Below, piece by piece: positions 1 to 12,800 of a stretch of DNA of 64,000 nucleotides. The position numbers were made by a program, and so were the translations under genes. Origin of the DNA: Thozetella sp. PMI_491 (Eukaryota; Ascomycota; Sordariomycetes; Chaetosphaeriales; Chaetosphaeriaceae); assembly GCA_021432635.1 (NCBI GenBank), contig MU270054.1:1-64000 (forward strand). The letters run 5' to 3'. Every line of letters begins with the position of its first letter. Position 1 is the first letter of the stretch. The notes under the pieces were generated by a model, which ran no database searches, was not told the origin of the DNA, and saw only the letters and a program-made list of their open reading frames with translations.

Positions 1-338
1 AAAGACTATATATTTAATAGAGGATTAAATATTAAATAAAGAGTTAGTATTTTTATAATATATATTTTTAATTTATATAGAAACTTAAGAATCTATATGT
101 AAATATTTAAAAAATATTATTAAGTGCTATATATCTTTAATTATTTTCTAAAAAACAGTGATTTTAATATATAAATCTTAAAGTCTAATTTTCTTATTAA
201 ACATACTGTAATTTAATATTTAAAAACTATAATCTAATAGAGCTAAGCTTAAGGATTATTTTATTATATTTTTATATTTACTTTATAACTGTTTTGTAGT
301 TTTTCTTACTGAAATGTAGTGGTTGACTGGAATGTGAG
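1..338. other. AT-rich relic DNA outside the outer retroelement
   Basis: This stretch is very rich in A and T, with many TpA steps and no reading frame of note. It lies outside the outer retrotransposon, whose left boundary is marked by the 5-bp target duplicate GTGAG at 334-338. It is probably older repeat DNA worn down by RIP, but its original identity cannot be read. Confidence 0.5.
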
Positions 339-644
339 TGTCACGGCGAGCTTTACGGGGCAGCAACGGGGCTAGTTGACCATACTCTGGATAAGTAATT
401 AAAGACTCTAAGATAGAGATTAGGGAGAAGGAGGCAGTGTAGCTGCTCTCCAGCTTTGATCAGGGGTATATCTAGGGAGTTAGGGCCTCTAGGCGTCTAC
501 AGCTCCTTTGCTTGCTACGATCTTGACGTACACAGCCGTACAGAGATTAGTGGCTAGGCAGTTACTAGGCAGCTATAGCTATTTATTTGTTTATATACTT
601 GTAATAGATGGTCTAATCTATGGTTAGGGCTAGTGGCTATAATA
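339..644 (-). repeat. 3' LTR of the outer element (306 bp)
   Basis: This is the reverse complement of the LTRs at 2,516-2,821 and 9,587-9,892 and is collinear with 14,792-15,097. Its inner edge has decayed: it ends ATAATA where the intact copy has the reverse of the TGTCAT terminus. GTGAG immediately precedes it. The pyrimidine run CTACCCCCC next to its inner edge, near 644-653, is the minus-strand polypurine tract. Confidence 0.9.
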
Positions 645-2515
645 CTACCCCCCTCTTAAAGCTTGTTTTTTATCCTTGAAAAAAGAAGGTAAGAAGTAAA
701 GTAAACTAATACAGGTAATGCTAAGTATATACTTTATCCTCTAAGGTTTCTTATGTTAACCCTTTCTTTTCTATGTAAAAAGGAAGCTAGCTACTATCTG
801 TATCCCTTTAGATTATATAAGTAATCCTGCCAGGCAGAGCTTAACCTTAATAAGGGTGTTCTTAATAGGCTTAATAATATACCTAGAGGTTGCCTTTATA
901 AATTAGTTTAGATACTATTTTTTTTAGCTCTAAAGTAATATTTATAAAGCACACAGGGTTTATTTATCTCACTAAAAGACCTTAAAGTTAGGGGTAGGTA
1001 TATAAGGGAACCTATTGTTATTATTAGTGATTTTAGCTAGCTTTTTACGTTTAGAAAAGTAGCAGGAATAGTTTTATAAGGAAAAACTCCTGACCATATC
1101 TAGAGTTAAATACTAGCCTAGTATTTACCTTTAGGACCCTAAATAGTTGGCTAGACTGTTATGCTAATATATTTACTGGTATATTCTTAGGATAAGCGTT
1201 AGAAAATATTAATTCTACCCCTTTTAATAAAGGCGTTTTTATCTGGTTATTAAGTGGGGTAAGGCTTAGGGGGATTGTAACTCTAAGATTATAGTTAAAT
1301 TATAAGGGAATCTAGAGTTAGTAACTCTTAGGGTTATTATCTGTTAAAAGCGGGGCTACTAGTAGAGGTTTTTCTAGGTGCTAAGTTTATAAGGCTTATT
1401 GTCCTGATTAGAGTTATCTAGCTACTAATTGTCCCTAGTAGCTTAAAGCTATTTATTTAGCTTTACTAGTAGTCTAGAAGCATTTAGATATTCTTTATAA
1501 AAGTATTAGATTGTTTATAGCATATTATAAAAGTTAGAGGCGTAGTACTACTTATTGTTAAGATTATACCCTACCTACTAAGCCTTATATTATAGTTTCT
1601 TATAATAGATATATAATATCTTTAAATAGTTAATCTTTTATTTAAGCTTTTTATTAATAATATTAAACTCTAGCTCTAGCTATAGTTACCCTAGGAGTAG
1701 GTTATTTAATGCTTTTTATAGCTGGCTTATATTAAATACTAGGTATATTTTATAGGATAGTAGAAGATCTAATATATAGGTATTATTATATGTCTTTATA
1801 ATCTTAAATAGGCTATTTATCTACTTCCCTAGCTTTAAACTAGGCTAGTTAGAGCTTTATCTCTTTATAGAGATAAAAGCTTAGTTATTAACCTTAAAAT
1901 TAGGCTTTTAATAGTACTTATTAGCTTAGTAGCTCTAATAAGCCTATATTACAACTAGGTGTTTTTTTACTTACTTTTACACTTTATAAGCATAGTTTAT
2001 AAACTATTAGGCTTTTAATTATATTAAATCCTTAGTATAGCCTTGCTTAACAGTTATCTATTTATACTAATTATAGTATAGCTTTAATATTATCCCTATA
2101 TTAATCTTATAAGAAGCTACTCTAGTATTTATATAAAAAGTAGTTACTTATATAAAGTTTAATACTAATAAGTGCTCTGACTAGTTATTTTAAAAGTGGC
2201 TATAGTAGTGACACAGCTTCTAGTTGATCTACTATATTACTACTTTAGAGTTGTTATTTGTCTAGGGATGATTAATAGTAGAGAGCTTCTACTTTATACC
2301 TGTCAGCTAGTATATTTTATCTATAAAGGCTAAGATAAACTATAGTCTATAATTAGAGATTATAATATTAGGAGAGTTAAAGATATACTAGATATAGGTG
2401 TAAAACAGCTTTACTATATCCTTAGTAATATTAGCCTTATACCCTAGGAGTATAAAAAGGTATTTACTAAGGCAATCTATAATAATCTAGGCATAGTTAT
2501 ACCTAGTATAGTCCT
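645..2515 (-). pseudogene. Outer-element pol remnant: 3' region, chromodomain and part of integrase
   Basis: Read on the minus strand, this is the mutated counterpart of inner-element bases 7,721-9,586: the rest of the integrase core, the integrase C-terminal region, the chromodomain and the long 3' segment. It aligns without gaps where checked by eye across the insertion point. Stops are very dense and no frame survives. It is interrupted at 2,515 by the inner element and resumes at 9,893. Confidence 0.85.
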
Positions 2516-2821
2516 TGTCATAGCCGCTAGCCCTGACCACGGATCAGACCATCCACTGCAAGCATATAGACGAACAGATAGCCACAGCTGCCCAGCAGCT
2601 GCCCAGCCACTGATCTCTATACGGCTGCGTACGTCAAGATCGTGGCAAGCAGAGGAGCTGTAGACGCCCAGAGGCCCTAGCTCCCTAGATATACCCCTGA
2701 TCAGAGCTGGAGAGCAGCTACGCTGCCTCCTTCTCCCTGATCTCTATCTTAGAGTCTTTAGTTACTTATCCAGAGTATGGTTAACCAGCCCCGTTACTGC
2801 CCTGTAAAGCTCGCTGTGACA
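2516..2821 (+). repeat. 5' LTR of the inner element (306 bp)
   Basis: Begins TGTCATAGCC and ends GTGACA, so it has the canonical TG...CA termini. It is the least mutated of the four LTRs, together with 14,792-15,097. GTCCT precedes it. It contains ATCTTAGAGT at 2,746-2,755, the complement of the putative primer-binding site just downstream. Confidence 0.93.
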
Positions 2822-2823
2822 CT

Positions 2824-2833
2824 ACTCTAAGAT
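2824..2833 (+). promoter_or_regulatory. Putative self-priming primer-binding site
   Basis: ACTCTAAGAT starts two bases after the 5' LTR and is the exact reverse complement of ATCTTAGAGT within the LTR (2,746-2,755). No tRNA-type site beginning TGG is visible here. In the Tf1/sushi group of chromoviruses the RNA 5' end folds back and primes reverse transcription from just such a position. I infer the same mechanism here, with the transcript starting near 2,746. In the outer copy the site is intact (minus strand near 14,780) but the matching LTR segment has one G-to-A change. Confidence 0.6.
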
Positions 2834-3438
2834 TTAAAACACTATAGCTGGGAAGCTTAGAATATCCTACCCTCGCAGACGACCTGTGCTAAGCTCTGCG
2901 GAGCTGTTCTACGATAGAATGATCTCAGCTCTGAGGAGCTGCCAACTGCTACCTGTGCTAAGCGTTAACTATATCTAGTCCGACTGGCTGGATCGCGATC
3001 CCACCAGTGCTGACTTACACCCCCTTTCTCTGACCTGATTCGCTAGTAAGCAAGCGATAAAACCATTAACTTACGACTAACGCCTTGATCACGGCTGGTA
3101 CTATTCCTTTCTTACTTTCTCTGTTTTCACGTATTCTTACGCTTAATCTCTGCTGTATATATATGCGTGGGAGGAAGCCTTATAAACGCTTGTTATGTAA
3201 CATAGGAGTAACGTATCACAAACCCCCTTTCTTCCTTTAAGCTCTGATTATACCACTCTTTACTCTAAGGAACCCTCCTTATACATAAGAATAGCTTCGA
3301 GAGAACCCTTATGTAGAGCCATAAGCTTGCTATTAGGAGGTGCCCCTATTCGCCCCCTTACTACTATACCAGTCCCTCTAAAGGATAACATCCCTTTAAT
3401 ATATAGATTCCTTGCCTTAGAGGATAACTATTAGAGCT

Positions 3439-6400
3439 ATGCCAGGCATTAAATATATCAAAAGTAGTAAAAAGCTATTATAAAAGACGTAGCACCACTA
3501 GATACTATTAATAGCAAGTAGCTTTCCACTAAGATTTAAAACCATGCCGTAGAGCTCTTAGTATAGCCCTTAAGACTAATAGTTAAAGGCTAAAACAAGC
3601 TTATAGAGCTTATATATAACAACCTAGTCGACTAGATCCTTATACACCCTACTATAGGAGAACTATTATTAGCCTTAATAATAGTAGGCAAATACTATAA
3701 AGACTAGATAATAAAGCTACTATAGTTATTATATATAGCATAAGACCAGCTCTCCTCTCGCTTCAACTAATAAGTCACACTAAAAGATCAAGTCTATTCT
3801 CTAAAAGCCTTTATAACTAACTCCTTGATATAACAACATAACCAGGCACTACCTAGTATAAAAGCACTATCCCCAGATTAACAGTAAGCACCTATAACAT
3901 CAGGCCAACCTAAAACTATCCCTAACCCCCCCTATCTAAAAGACCTATAAGCAGGGAAGGGTCTAGACTATAAAGACTAGGAAATCTAGATCAAAAACAA
4001 ACTAATAATAGATCAGGCGATCTTCCCCACTAAGGTGGAAAAAATAGCCTATATCATTAGCTAGACCATTAGTGTAGCAGCACAGCAACTATACCCATAA
4101 GTAGCTTAAGGTATAGTTAACCCCTTTATAGATTTTATAGAGCTATTAGACTTCTTTAGTGCTTATTTCTCTAATTAGATAAAGAAGTAGACAGCCTATA
4201 CAAAGCTTAAGCATATATAGTTCACAAAAGGCTCTGATTTCAACGAGTTTATTACAGAGTTTATAACCTAAGCATAGTATGCCAAACTATATAAGGAAGA
4301 CTAGAAAGAAACTCTATATAAAATACTTTATATAGACCTTAGAAAAGCTATAGTTAGCCAATATAACAACATCATAATACTATTCTAGGAATATATCACA
4401 GTAGTTAAAAAACATGCCTTCCTAGACTAATAAAAGCATAAATAGGCAGCTTACCGCTAGTAAAACACCCTCTAGCGAACAAAAACCCCTGGATTAGTAC
4501 CATGTGCAACTCTGTTCCCTGTCTAGCCCCGTGGAGGAACATCCTACCCAAGACCCTCCATGCCCCCGGTAAAGGCCACTCCTCAACTAGCGGCGCTAAT
4601 TAAATACTGTTTTAACTATAATTAACCTGGCCACAGGGCTATAGTATGTTCTAAGCTAAAACAACTTAGACTAGTTGTATAGATCCTAGAGCCTAATAAG
4701 GATAATAATAGCGATACCTTAAGAGAGGATTAAAAGGAATAGTTGACCAGTAATAGTATTAGAAGCTCTGATCACAACTCGTTAAACTAATAGGCTAGGA
4801 GTAAGCCTCTGCCCTAGCTACTATTATAATATTAATAAAAGCTAACCTTAACCTTATACATCTAGTTAAGGGGAAGTAACTAATGATACCTGTGAAGCTT
4901 TTATTTACAGGTGTAGCACTGTGATTTAATGCTCTGGTTAATATTAGAGCTAATATTTACCTCCTGTTATAATTAGACCTTGCTGAGCAGGTTGCCAAGT
5001 GGCTAGGAGTATAGCGTTAAAAGCTGCTAAAGCTAGTCCCTGTTAAGGGCTTTAATAGGGTCCTGTCTTAAAAGATCTCTAGCGCTCTGATAGTCTACTT
5101 ATTATTAGATCGTTATAAGCTCTTAAATCAACTACTACTAGAGCTAGTGATAAGCTATAAGTTAATCATAGGCAGTAAGTTCCTAGAGGAACATTGTATT
5201 ACCGTTGTGTTATATAATCGTAAGATCTACTAGCCTTCCACCTCCCCACTTATATATAGTATCCCTAACATTATCCTTCCCCCTTATATAAAGCCCTTAT
5301 ATATAAGGATAGACTACTAGTATAACATTAAACGTTATGCCCTAGCCTAAAACTATAATAAGAAGCGCTGATTAGACAGGTGTTACTTAGGATAAATATC
5401 TATAATCTAAAGAGTATCTTCAGACTCTAAACCCATAAGTAAACCTAATTACTACTCCCTAGCTATAAGTAGACCTATTACAAGGATAAAGTATACCTAT
5501 AGCTATTCCTAGGACGATAGTCTTAAAAAGATAGAGTACTATCTTAGGGATAAGCTCTATATATCACTACCTCTGCTATAAAAGCTATTAAAGACAAAGA
5601 ATTAACCATCCCCTGTCTCTCTATCCCTGATCAGTACGGCTAGGTTTAAAAGGGAACGGTTATAGATAAAGAACAGTATAGATCCAGACTATTTTATTAA
5701 AACCATCTCTTTAGACAAGATTAATACTATAATTTAAAATAAGAAGCTAGAGGCTCTCCCTAGTAAACCTAAAGTAGAGAAGTTAGTCTATAAGCACTAG
5801 CCAGACCATCTTATAGATCTAGCCCCCTTTTTCTCCCGCTAGTAATCTGACGAGCTACCCCTAAATAATCAACAGGGTAAGATTAAGATCGACCTAACTA
5901 CCCCCTTTAAGGTTAAGACATACCTATTATATAAAATAAGTATAGACTAGCTAGAGTATATATAAGACTATCTAATAAAGAGCTATTAAAAAGGCTTTAT
6001 TATATATAATAAAACATTTATAGCGTTACCTATCCTTATTATTAAAAAACCCTATAGAGGATAGTATTTCTATATAAACTATAGACGCCTTAATACTATC
6101 TTTAAAAAAGATGTCTTTCCCCTGCCCCTAATTAATAAAACACTAGACTAGATCTCTTATATAAAGGTCTTTATAAAGCTAGACATCTGATAAGTGTTCC
6201 ACTAGATTAAGCTCTATCCTAACTCTATTAATCTAACTATATTCTAGACTAGGTTTAACATATTTATATACTGGGTTATACCCTTTAGCCTAACCAATAA
6301 GCTAATAATCTTCTAAGCCTATATTAATAAGGTATTAAGCAACCTACTAGATATTTATTATACTACCTATATAGATAATATATTGATCTACTTTAATCAC

Positions 6401-8970
6401 CTAGAAGATTATAACGGCTATATATAACAAGTAGTTAAACAGCTACAGAACGCTAGACTATATAATAATATTAAAAAGACTAAGTACTATACTACTAGTA
6501 TTAAGTTCCTAGGATTTATAATCACTATAAGAGGTCTTTATATAGACCCTGATAAGATAGTTATAATTATAGACTAAAAGCCCCCTAAAAACATATATAA
6601 GATATACTCTTTTATTAGGTTCTATAACTTTTACCATTACTTTATACACAACTTTAATCGTATCGTAAAGCCCCTAACAGATCTAACCAGGACTAGTATA
6701 CTATTTATATAGGAAAAATATCAACAGGATATATTTAATCAACTAAAATACAGCCTAACTAATACCCTTATCCTTAGCTATTACTTGTTAATTACTAAGA
6801 CTATATTAGAAACAGATGCCTCTAATAGCATTTTAAAAGTAGTATTATTTTAAAGACGCTCTAATTAGAGCTAGTATCTAGTTAGTTACTTCTCTAAGAA
6901 GATAATCAGCACTAAAACTAGATATCTAATCTAAGACAAGGAGTTACTAGCAGTAATTTACACCTATAAGTACTAATAAGCCAAACTTATAAGATTAACC
7001 ACCCCTTTTATAATTATGACTAACCATAAAGCCCTTAAGCACTTTACAACTAAGCGTCTCTTAAACAACAGACAAGCATATTAGGCTTAGGAATTGTCTA
7101 CCTATAACTATAAGATCACCTATCAACCAGGCAAGTAAAATATCCTAGCCGACGCCCTATCAAGGAAGTTAGAGCTTGTTTATACAGTAAGAGAACACTA
7201 TAATTAAAAGTAAACCATAGAAATACTAGATCTCCAGTAGGTAGTCCCTATCCATGTAATCTCCTCGCCTGCTGTTAAAATTATTGTTATAGAACTGCTG
7301 GATAGTGTATTGTTAGTAAATTAGATCCTATAGGTAAATCAAGCTGTAAAAAGGAGTTAGTAGCATATAGACTCCCTTAATTAGGGCTTTAGAATAGATC
7401 TCTTACTTTATAATAATCTCCTTGTCGTCCTAAACATATTAGGTTTAGATAGTATGCCCCTTTAGACTACCCTTATCAAGCAGGCCTATAAACCTAAGGT
7501 CAGTAGGCATCTAGGACATAGTAAGATAAAAGAACTGCTGAAAAGGCTGTATTACTAGCCGTTGCTGGGCGCTGATGTGGGACGATATGTTGTAAACTGT
7601 TGATCCTGTTGTTAGAGTAAGATCCCATGTGATAAGACCCTTGGACTACTCTGACTATTTCTTATTTTATCGATACTATGGTAAGACATTACAATCGATG
7701 GTAAGGATATGTCCAAGAACCACACTGGGTACGACTATGCCTAGGTTATCGTAGATCGCCTTAGCAAACGCCCCTTTGTGCTCCTAGGGCATAAGGCTAA
7801 TACCGCTAAGGATATAGCAAAGCTGTTCTACACCTATATCTAGCACATCTTTAACTCTCCTAATACTATAGTCTCTAATTATAGACCACAGTTTGTCTCA
7901 GCCTTTATAGATAAGATATACCAGCTAACAGGTATAAAGTAAAAGCTCTCTACTACTAATCATCCCCAGACAAATAGCAACTCTAAAGTGGTGATGCAGC
8001 AGATCGACCAGAAGCTGCGTCACTACTATAGCCACTTCTAAGACGACTGGTCGGAGCACTTGCCAGCATTAGACTTTGCACAGGCGACTACTCCTTACAC
8101 AAGCACTGGAGTAGCTCCCTATAAGATCGATATAAGGATAATGTTAAAGCTATACTATGATTAACGCGAGCGGATGACTGCCAAGCAAGGCTACGCCAAG
8201 GATTTGGCACGATCAAAGGCCTAGTAATTTGTAAACCGTGCTTGTAAAGTATAGAAGTGGGCGAAGGAACGCCTGGTTGTAACACAGGCTCGTCAGAGCC
8301 GCTAAGCTAACAAGCACCACTAGGAGCCTAATTTTAGGGTTAGTGACTAAGCCTTTGTCTCTACAAAGGGATAGAGCTCTGACTAGCCCAGTCTAAAGCT
8401 AGGGAAGTAGATAGATAGCCCGTTCAAGATCGTGAAGGCATATAATAATGCCTATACATTAGATCTTCTACCATCCTATAAAATACACCCAGTATTCAAC
8501 ACAAGCCAGCTACAGAAGGCACCGGACGACCCGCTCCCAGGGCAACTACAGCCGGAGCTAGAGCCTGATATCATCAACAGAGAGCTTAAATGGGAGGTTG
8601 ACTACTTAAAGGCATTACGCATCTACCATGGGAAACTGTAATATAAGGCCTAGTGGGTAGGGTGTGATCCTGACGACGAGTAGTACTACGCCTCTAGCTT
8701 CTGTAATATGCTACAGACGATCCAACGCTTCTATAAGGAATATCTAGATGCTCCCAGACCGCTAGTAAAGCTAAACAAGTAGCTTCAAGCTGCTAGGGAC
8801 GATCAGCAGCTGGATAGCTTTGATCAGGACAACAAGCCTTATAAACTCAGCACCCAGAGAAACCTCCGCCGGCAGCCCCGCTTTTAGCAGATGGTGACCC
8901 CAAGGGTCGCCGACTCCAGATTCCCTCACAATTTGGCTGTGATCTCGGAGTCGCGATCCCCCTGAGCCTC
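3439..8970 (+). pseudogene. Inner-element gag-pol relic (RIP-type stops)
   Basis: Domains are recognisable despite many stops. Gag capsid-like sequence lies near 3,960-4,440. A zinc knuckle (Cys-Phe-Asn-x, then Pro-Gly-His, then Cys) is near 4,605-4,660 with one Cys codon altered. A protease-like region is near 4,880-5,220. Reverse transcriptase is near 5,900-6,700, with YIDN in place of the usual YxDD box. RNase H is near 6,800-7,180, including the LADALSRK end. Integrase runs about 7,560-8,450, with readable runs such as VIVDRLSKRPFVL and PALDFAQAT, and is followed by its C-terminal KIHPVFNTSQL motif. The chromodomain is near 8,600-8,760 (WEVDYLKAL, then WVGCDPDDE). Start and end are approximate. 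Confidence 0.9.
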
Positions 8971-9586
8971 GCCCCACCTAATAACCAGATGAAAACGCCT
9001 TTATTAAGAGGAGTAGGGTCAGTATTTTCCAATGCTCACCCTGAGAGCGTGCCAGCGGACGTGTTGGCGTAGCGGTCTAGCCAACCGTTTAGGGTCCTGG
9101 AGGCGAATGCTGGGCTGGCGTTTGACTCTGGACGTGGTCGGGAGTTTTTCCTTACGGAACTATTCCTGCCACCTTTCCAGACGTAAAAAGCCGGCCAAAA
9201 TCACTGGCAACAGCAACAGGTTCCCTTACGTACCTGCCCCCAACTTTAAGGTCTCTTGGTGAGATAAATAAACCCCGCGTGCTCTATAAACGTTACTTCA
9301 GAGCTAAAAAGGATAGTATCTGAACTAACTTACGAGGGCAACCTCCAGGTATGCTGTTAAGCCCACTAAGAACACCCTTGTTAAGGTTGAGCTCCGCCTA
9401 GCGGGATTACTTATACAACCTAAAGGGATATAGACAGTGGCTGGCTTCCTTTTTGCATGGAAAAGAGAGGGTTAACATAGGAAACCTTAGAGGATAGAGT
9501 GTGTACTTAGCGTTGCCTGTATTAGTTTACTTTACTTCTTACCTTCTTTTTTTAGGGACGAAAAACAAGCTTTGGGAGGGGGGTAG
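8842..9586 (+). other. Long post-chromodomain segment with coding-like frames on both strands
   Basis: About 750 bp separate the chromodomain from the 3' LTR, long for a plain untranslated tail. The DNA is GC-rich compared with the rest of the element. The plus frame from 8,842 to 9,183 has only one stop (TAG at 9,070-9,072). A further open piece in another frame reads AVKPTKNTLVKVELRLAG near 9,355-9,410. The minus strand is also open at 8,771-8,977 and 8,847-9,032. I cannot decide whether a third gene once existed, on which strand, or whether the openness just reflects high GC. Confidence 0.35.
9574..9583 (+). promoter_or_regulatory. Polypurine tract of the inner element
   Basis: GGGAGGGGGG lies three bases before the 3' LTR. 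This is the expected position and composition of the primer for plus-strand DNA synthesis in LTR retrotransposons. The outer copy has the complementary CCCCCC run next to its 3' LTR near 648-653. Confidence 0.8.
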
Positions 9587-9892
9587 TGTTATAACCACTG
9601 GCCCTAACCACAGATCAGACTATCCACTACAAGCATATAGACGAATAGATAGCTACAGCTGCCCAGCAGCTGCCCAGCTACTAATCTCTATACGGCTGTA
9701 TATATTAAGATTATAGCAAGCAGAGGAGCTGTGGACGCCCAGAGGCCCTAGCTCCCTGGATATACCCCTGATCAGAGCTAGAGAGCAGCTACACTGCCTC
9801 CTTCTCCCTAATCTCTATCTTAGAGTCTTTAGTTACTTATCTAGAGTATGGTTAACCAGCCCCGTTACTGCCCCGTAAAGCTCGCTATGACA
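9587..9892 (+). repeat. 3' LTR of the inner element (306 bp)
   Basis: Collinear with 2,516-2,821 and followed by GTCCT at 9,893-9,897. It carries more transitions than its 5' partner, for example the start TGTTATAACC against TGTCATAGCC, and several CpA to TpA changes in the middle. Confidence 0.93.
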
Positions 9893-12800
9893 GTCCTTAG
9901 ATATATTTTTATTATTAATTATAATATCTTATTATAGTATTAACAGGATAGAAAGTGGTTAAAATAGTCTAAGGGTCTTATTATATAGGATCTTATTTTA
10001 ATAATAGGATTAATAGTTTGTAATATATTATCCTATATCAGTGCTTAGTAACAGCTAGTAATACAGTTTTTTTAGTAGTTCCTTTGTTTTACTATGTCTT
10101 AGATACCTATTAACCTTAGGTTTATAGGCCTACTTAATAAGAATAGTCTAAAGGGGTATATTATTTAAACTTAATATGTCTGGGATAATAAAGAGATTAT
10201 TATAAAATAAGAGATTTATTCTAAAGCCTTAATTAAGAGAGTCTATATATTATTAACTCCTTTTTATAGCTTAATTTACTTATAGGATTTAATCTATTAA
10301 TAATATATTATCTAGTAGTTTTATAATAGTGATTTTAGCGGCAGGTGAGGAGATTATATAGATAGGGACTACCTATTAGAGATCTAGTATTTTTATAGTT
10401 TACTCTTAATTATAATATTTTTTTATTATATAAATAAGCTCTAACTTTCTTAATAAGGCGTTAACTAGGATATTTTACTTGTCTAGTTAATAGGTGATCT
10501 TATAGTTATAGACAGATAATTCTTAAGCTTAATACACTTGTCTATTATTTAAGAGATACTTAGTTATAAAGTATTTAAGGGCTTTATAGTTAGTTATAAT
10601 TATAAAAGGAGTGGTTAGTCCTATAAGCTCGGCTTACTAGTACTTATAGGTGTAAACTATTATTAGTAACTCCTTGTCCTAGATTAGATATCTAGTTTTA
10701 GCACTAACTATTTTCTTAGAAAAGTAATTAACTAGATACTAGCTCTGATTAAGGCGTTTCTAAAGTAGTACTACTCTTAAAACACTATTAAAAGCATTTA
10801 TTTCTAGTATAGTCTTAGTAATTAGTAAGTAATAGCTAAGGATAGGGGTATTAGTCAGGCTATGTTTTAGTTGATTAAATATATCCTATTAATACTTTTC
10901 TTATATAAATAGTATACTAGTCTTAATTAGATCTATTAAGGGCTTTATAATATAATTAAAGTTATATATAAAGTAACGGTAAAAGTTATAAAACCTAATA
11001 AAAAAGTATATCCTATATATATTCTTAAGGGGCTTTTAGTCTATAACTACAACTATCTTATTAGGGTTTATATAAAGACCTCTTATAATAATTATAAATC
11101 CTAGGAACTTAATACTAGTAGTATAATACTTAGTCTTTTTAATATTACTATACAGTCTAGTATTTTATAATTATTTAATTACTTATTATATATAGCTGTT
11201 ATAATCTTCTAGGTAATTAGAGTAGATTAATATATTATTTATATAGATAGTATAATAAATATCTAATAAGTTACTTAATACCTTATTAATATAGGCTTAA
11301 AAGACTACTAGCCTATTAATTAAGCTAAAGGATATAACCTAATATATAAATATGTTAAACCTAGTCTAGAATATAATTAAATTAATAAAGTTAAAATAGA
11401 GTTTAATCTAGTAAAACACTTATTAGATGTCTAGCTTTATAAAGACCTTTATATAAAAGATCTAGTCTAGTATTTTATTAATTAGGGATAAAGGGAAGAT
11501 ATTCTTCCTAGAGATAGTATTAAAGCACTTATAGTTTATATAAAAACATTATCCTTTATAGGGTTTTTTAATAATAAGGACAGGTAATACTATAAATACT
11601 TTACTATATATAATAAAGCCTTTTTAATAACTCTTTATTAGATAGTCTTATATATACTCTAGCTAGTTTATACTTATTTTATATAATAAGTATGTCTTAA
11701 CTTTAAAAGGAGCGGTTAGGTTAATCTTAATCTTACCCTATTAATTATCTAGGGGTAGCTTATTAAATTACTAATAAGAGAAAAAAAGGGCTAGATCTAT
11801 AAAATAGTCTAGCTAATACTTATAGACTAACTTCTCTACTTTAGGTTTATTAAGAAGAGTTTTTAGCCTTTTATTTTAAATTATAGTATTAATCTTATCT
11901 AAAGAGATAGTTTTAATAAAGTAGTCTAGATCTATATTATTCTCTATTTATAACTATTCTCTTTTAAACCTAGCTATATTAATTAAAGACAGGGAGACAG
12001 GGAATAGTTAATTCTTTATCTTTAATAACTTTTATAATAAAGGTAGTAATATATAGAGCTTATCCCTAAGATAGTACTTTATTTTCTTAAGACTATTATC
12101 TTAAGAATAACTATAGATATACTTTATCCTTATAATAGGTCTATTTATAGCTAAAGAGTAATAATTAGGTTTACTTATAGGTTTAAAGTCTAAAGATACT
12201 CTTTAGATTATAAATATTTATCTTAAGTAGTACCTATCTAATTAGTATTTCTTATTATAATTTTAGGCTAGGGTATAACGTTTAATATTATACTAATAGT
12301 CTATTCTTATATATAAGGGCTTTATATAAGAGGAAAGGATAATATTAGGGATATTATATATAAGTAAGGAGGTAAAAGGCTAGTAGATCTTATAATTATA
12401 TAGTACAATAGTAATACAATATTCCTCTAGGAACTTACTACTTATAATTAACTTATAGCTTATTACTAGCTCTAATAATAGTTGATTTAAAAGCTTATAA
12501 TAATTTAATAATAAGTAGACTATTAGAGCATTAGAGATCTTTTAAGACAGGACCCTATTAAAGCTCTTAACAAGGACTAGCTTTAGCAGCTTTTAACGCT
12601 ATACTTTTAGCCACTTAACAACTTACTTAGCAAGGTCTAGTTATAACAAGAGGTAAATATTAGCTTTAGTATTAACTAGAGTATTAAATCACAGTACTAT
12701 ACCTATAAATAAAAGTTTTATAAGTATTATTAATTACTTCTCCCTAACTAGATATATAAAGTTAAGGTTAACTCCTATTAATACTATAACAACAGCTAGG

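Larger units (their letters stand above)
2516..9892 (+). mobile_element. Inner chromovirus (Ty3/Gypsy) LTR retrotransposon nested in the outer copy
   Basis: A full-length 7,377-bp element with 306-bp LTRs (2,516-2,821 and 9,587-9,892) and a perfect 5-bp target duplicate GTCCT at 2,511-2,515 and 9,893-9,897. The order gag, protease, reverse transcriptase, RNase H, integrase, chromodomain identifies a chromovirus of the Ty3/Gypsy superfamily. It sits inside the integrase region of the outer, same-family copy in the opposite orientation. All coding frames carry stops typical of CAG/CAA to TAG/TAA and TGG to TAG change. Mutation is lighter in the ends (about 2.5-3.4 kb and 7.5-9.6 kb) than in the middle. 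Confidence 0.95.
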
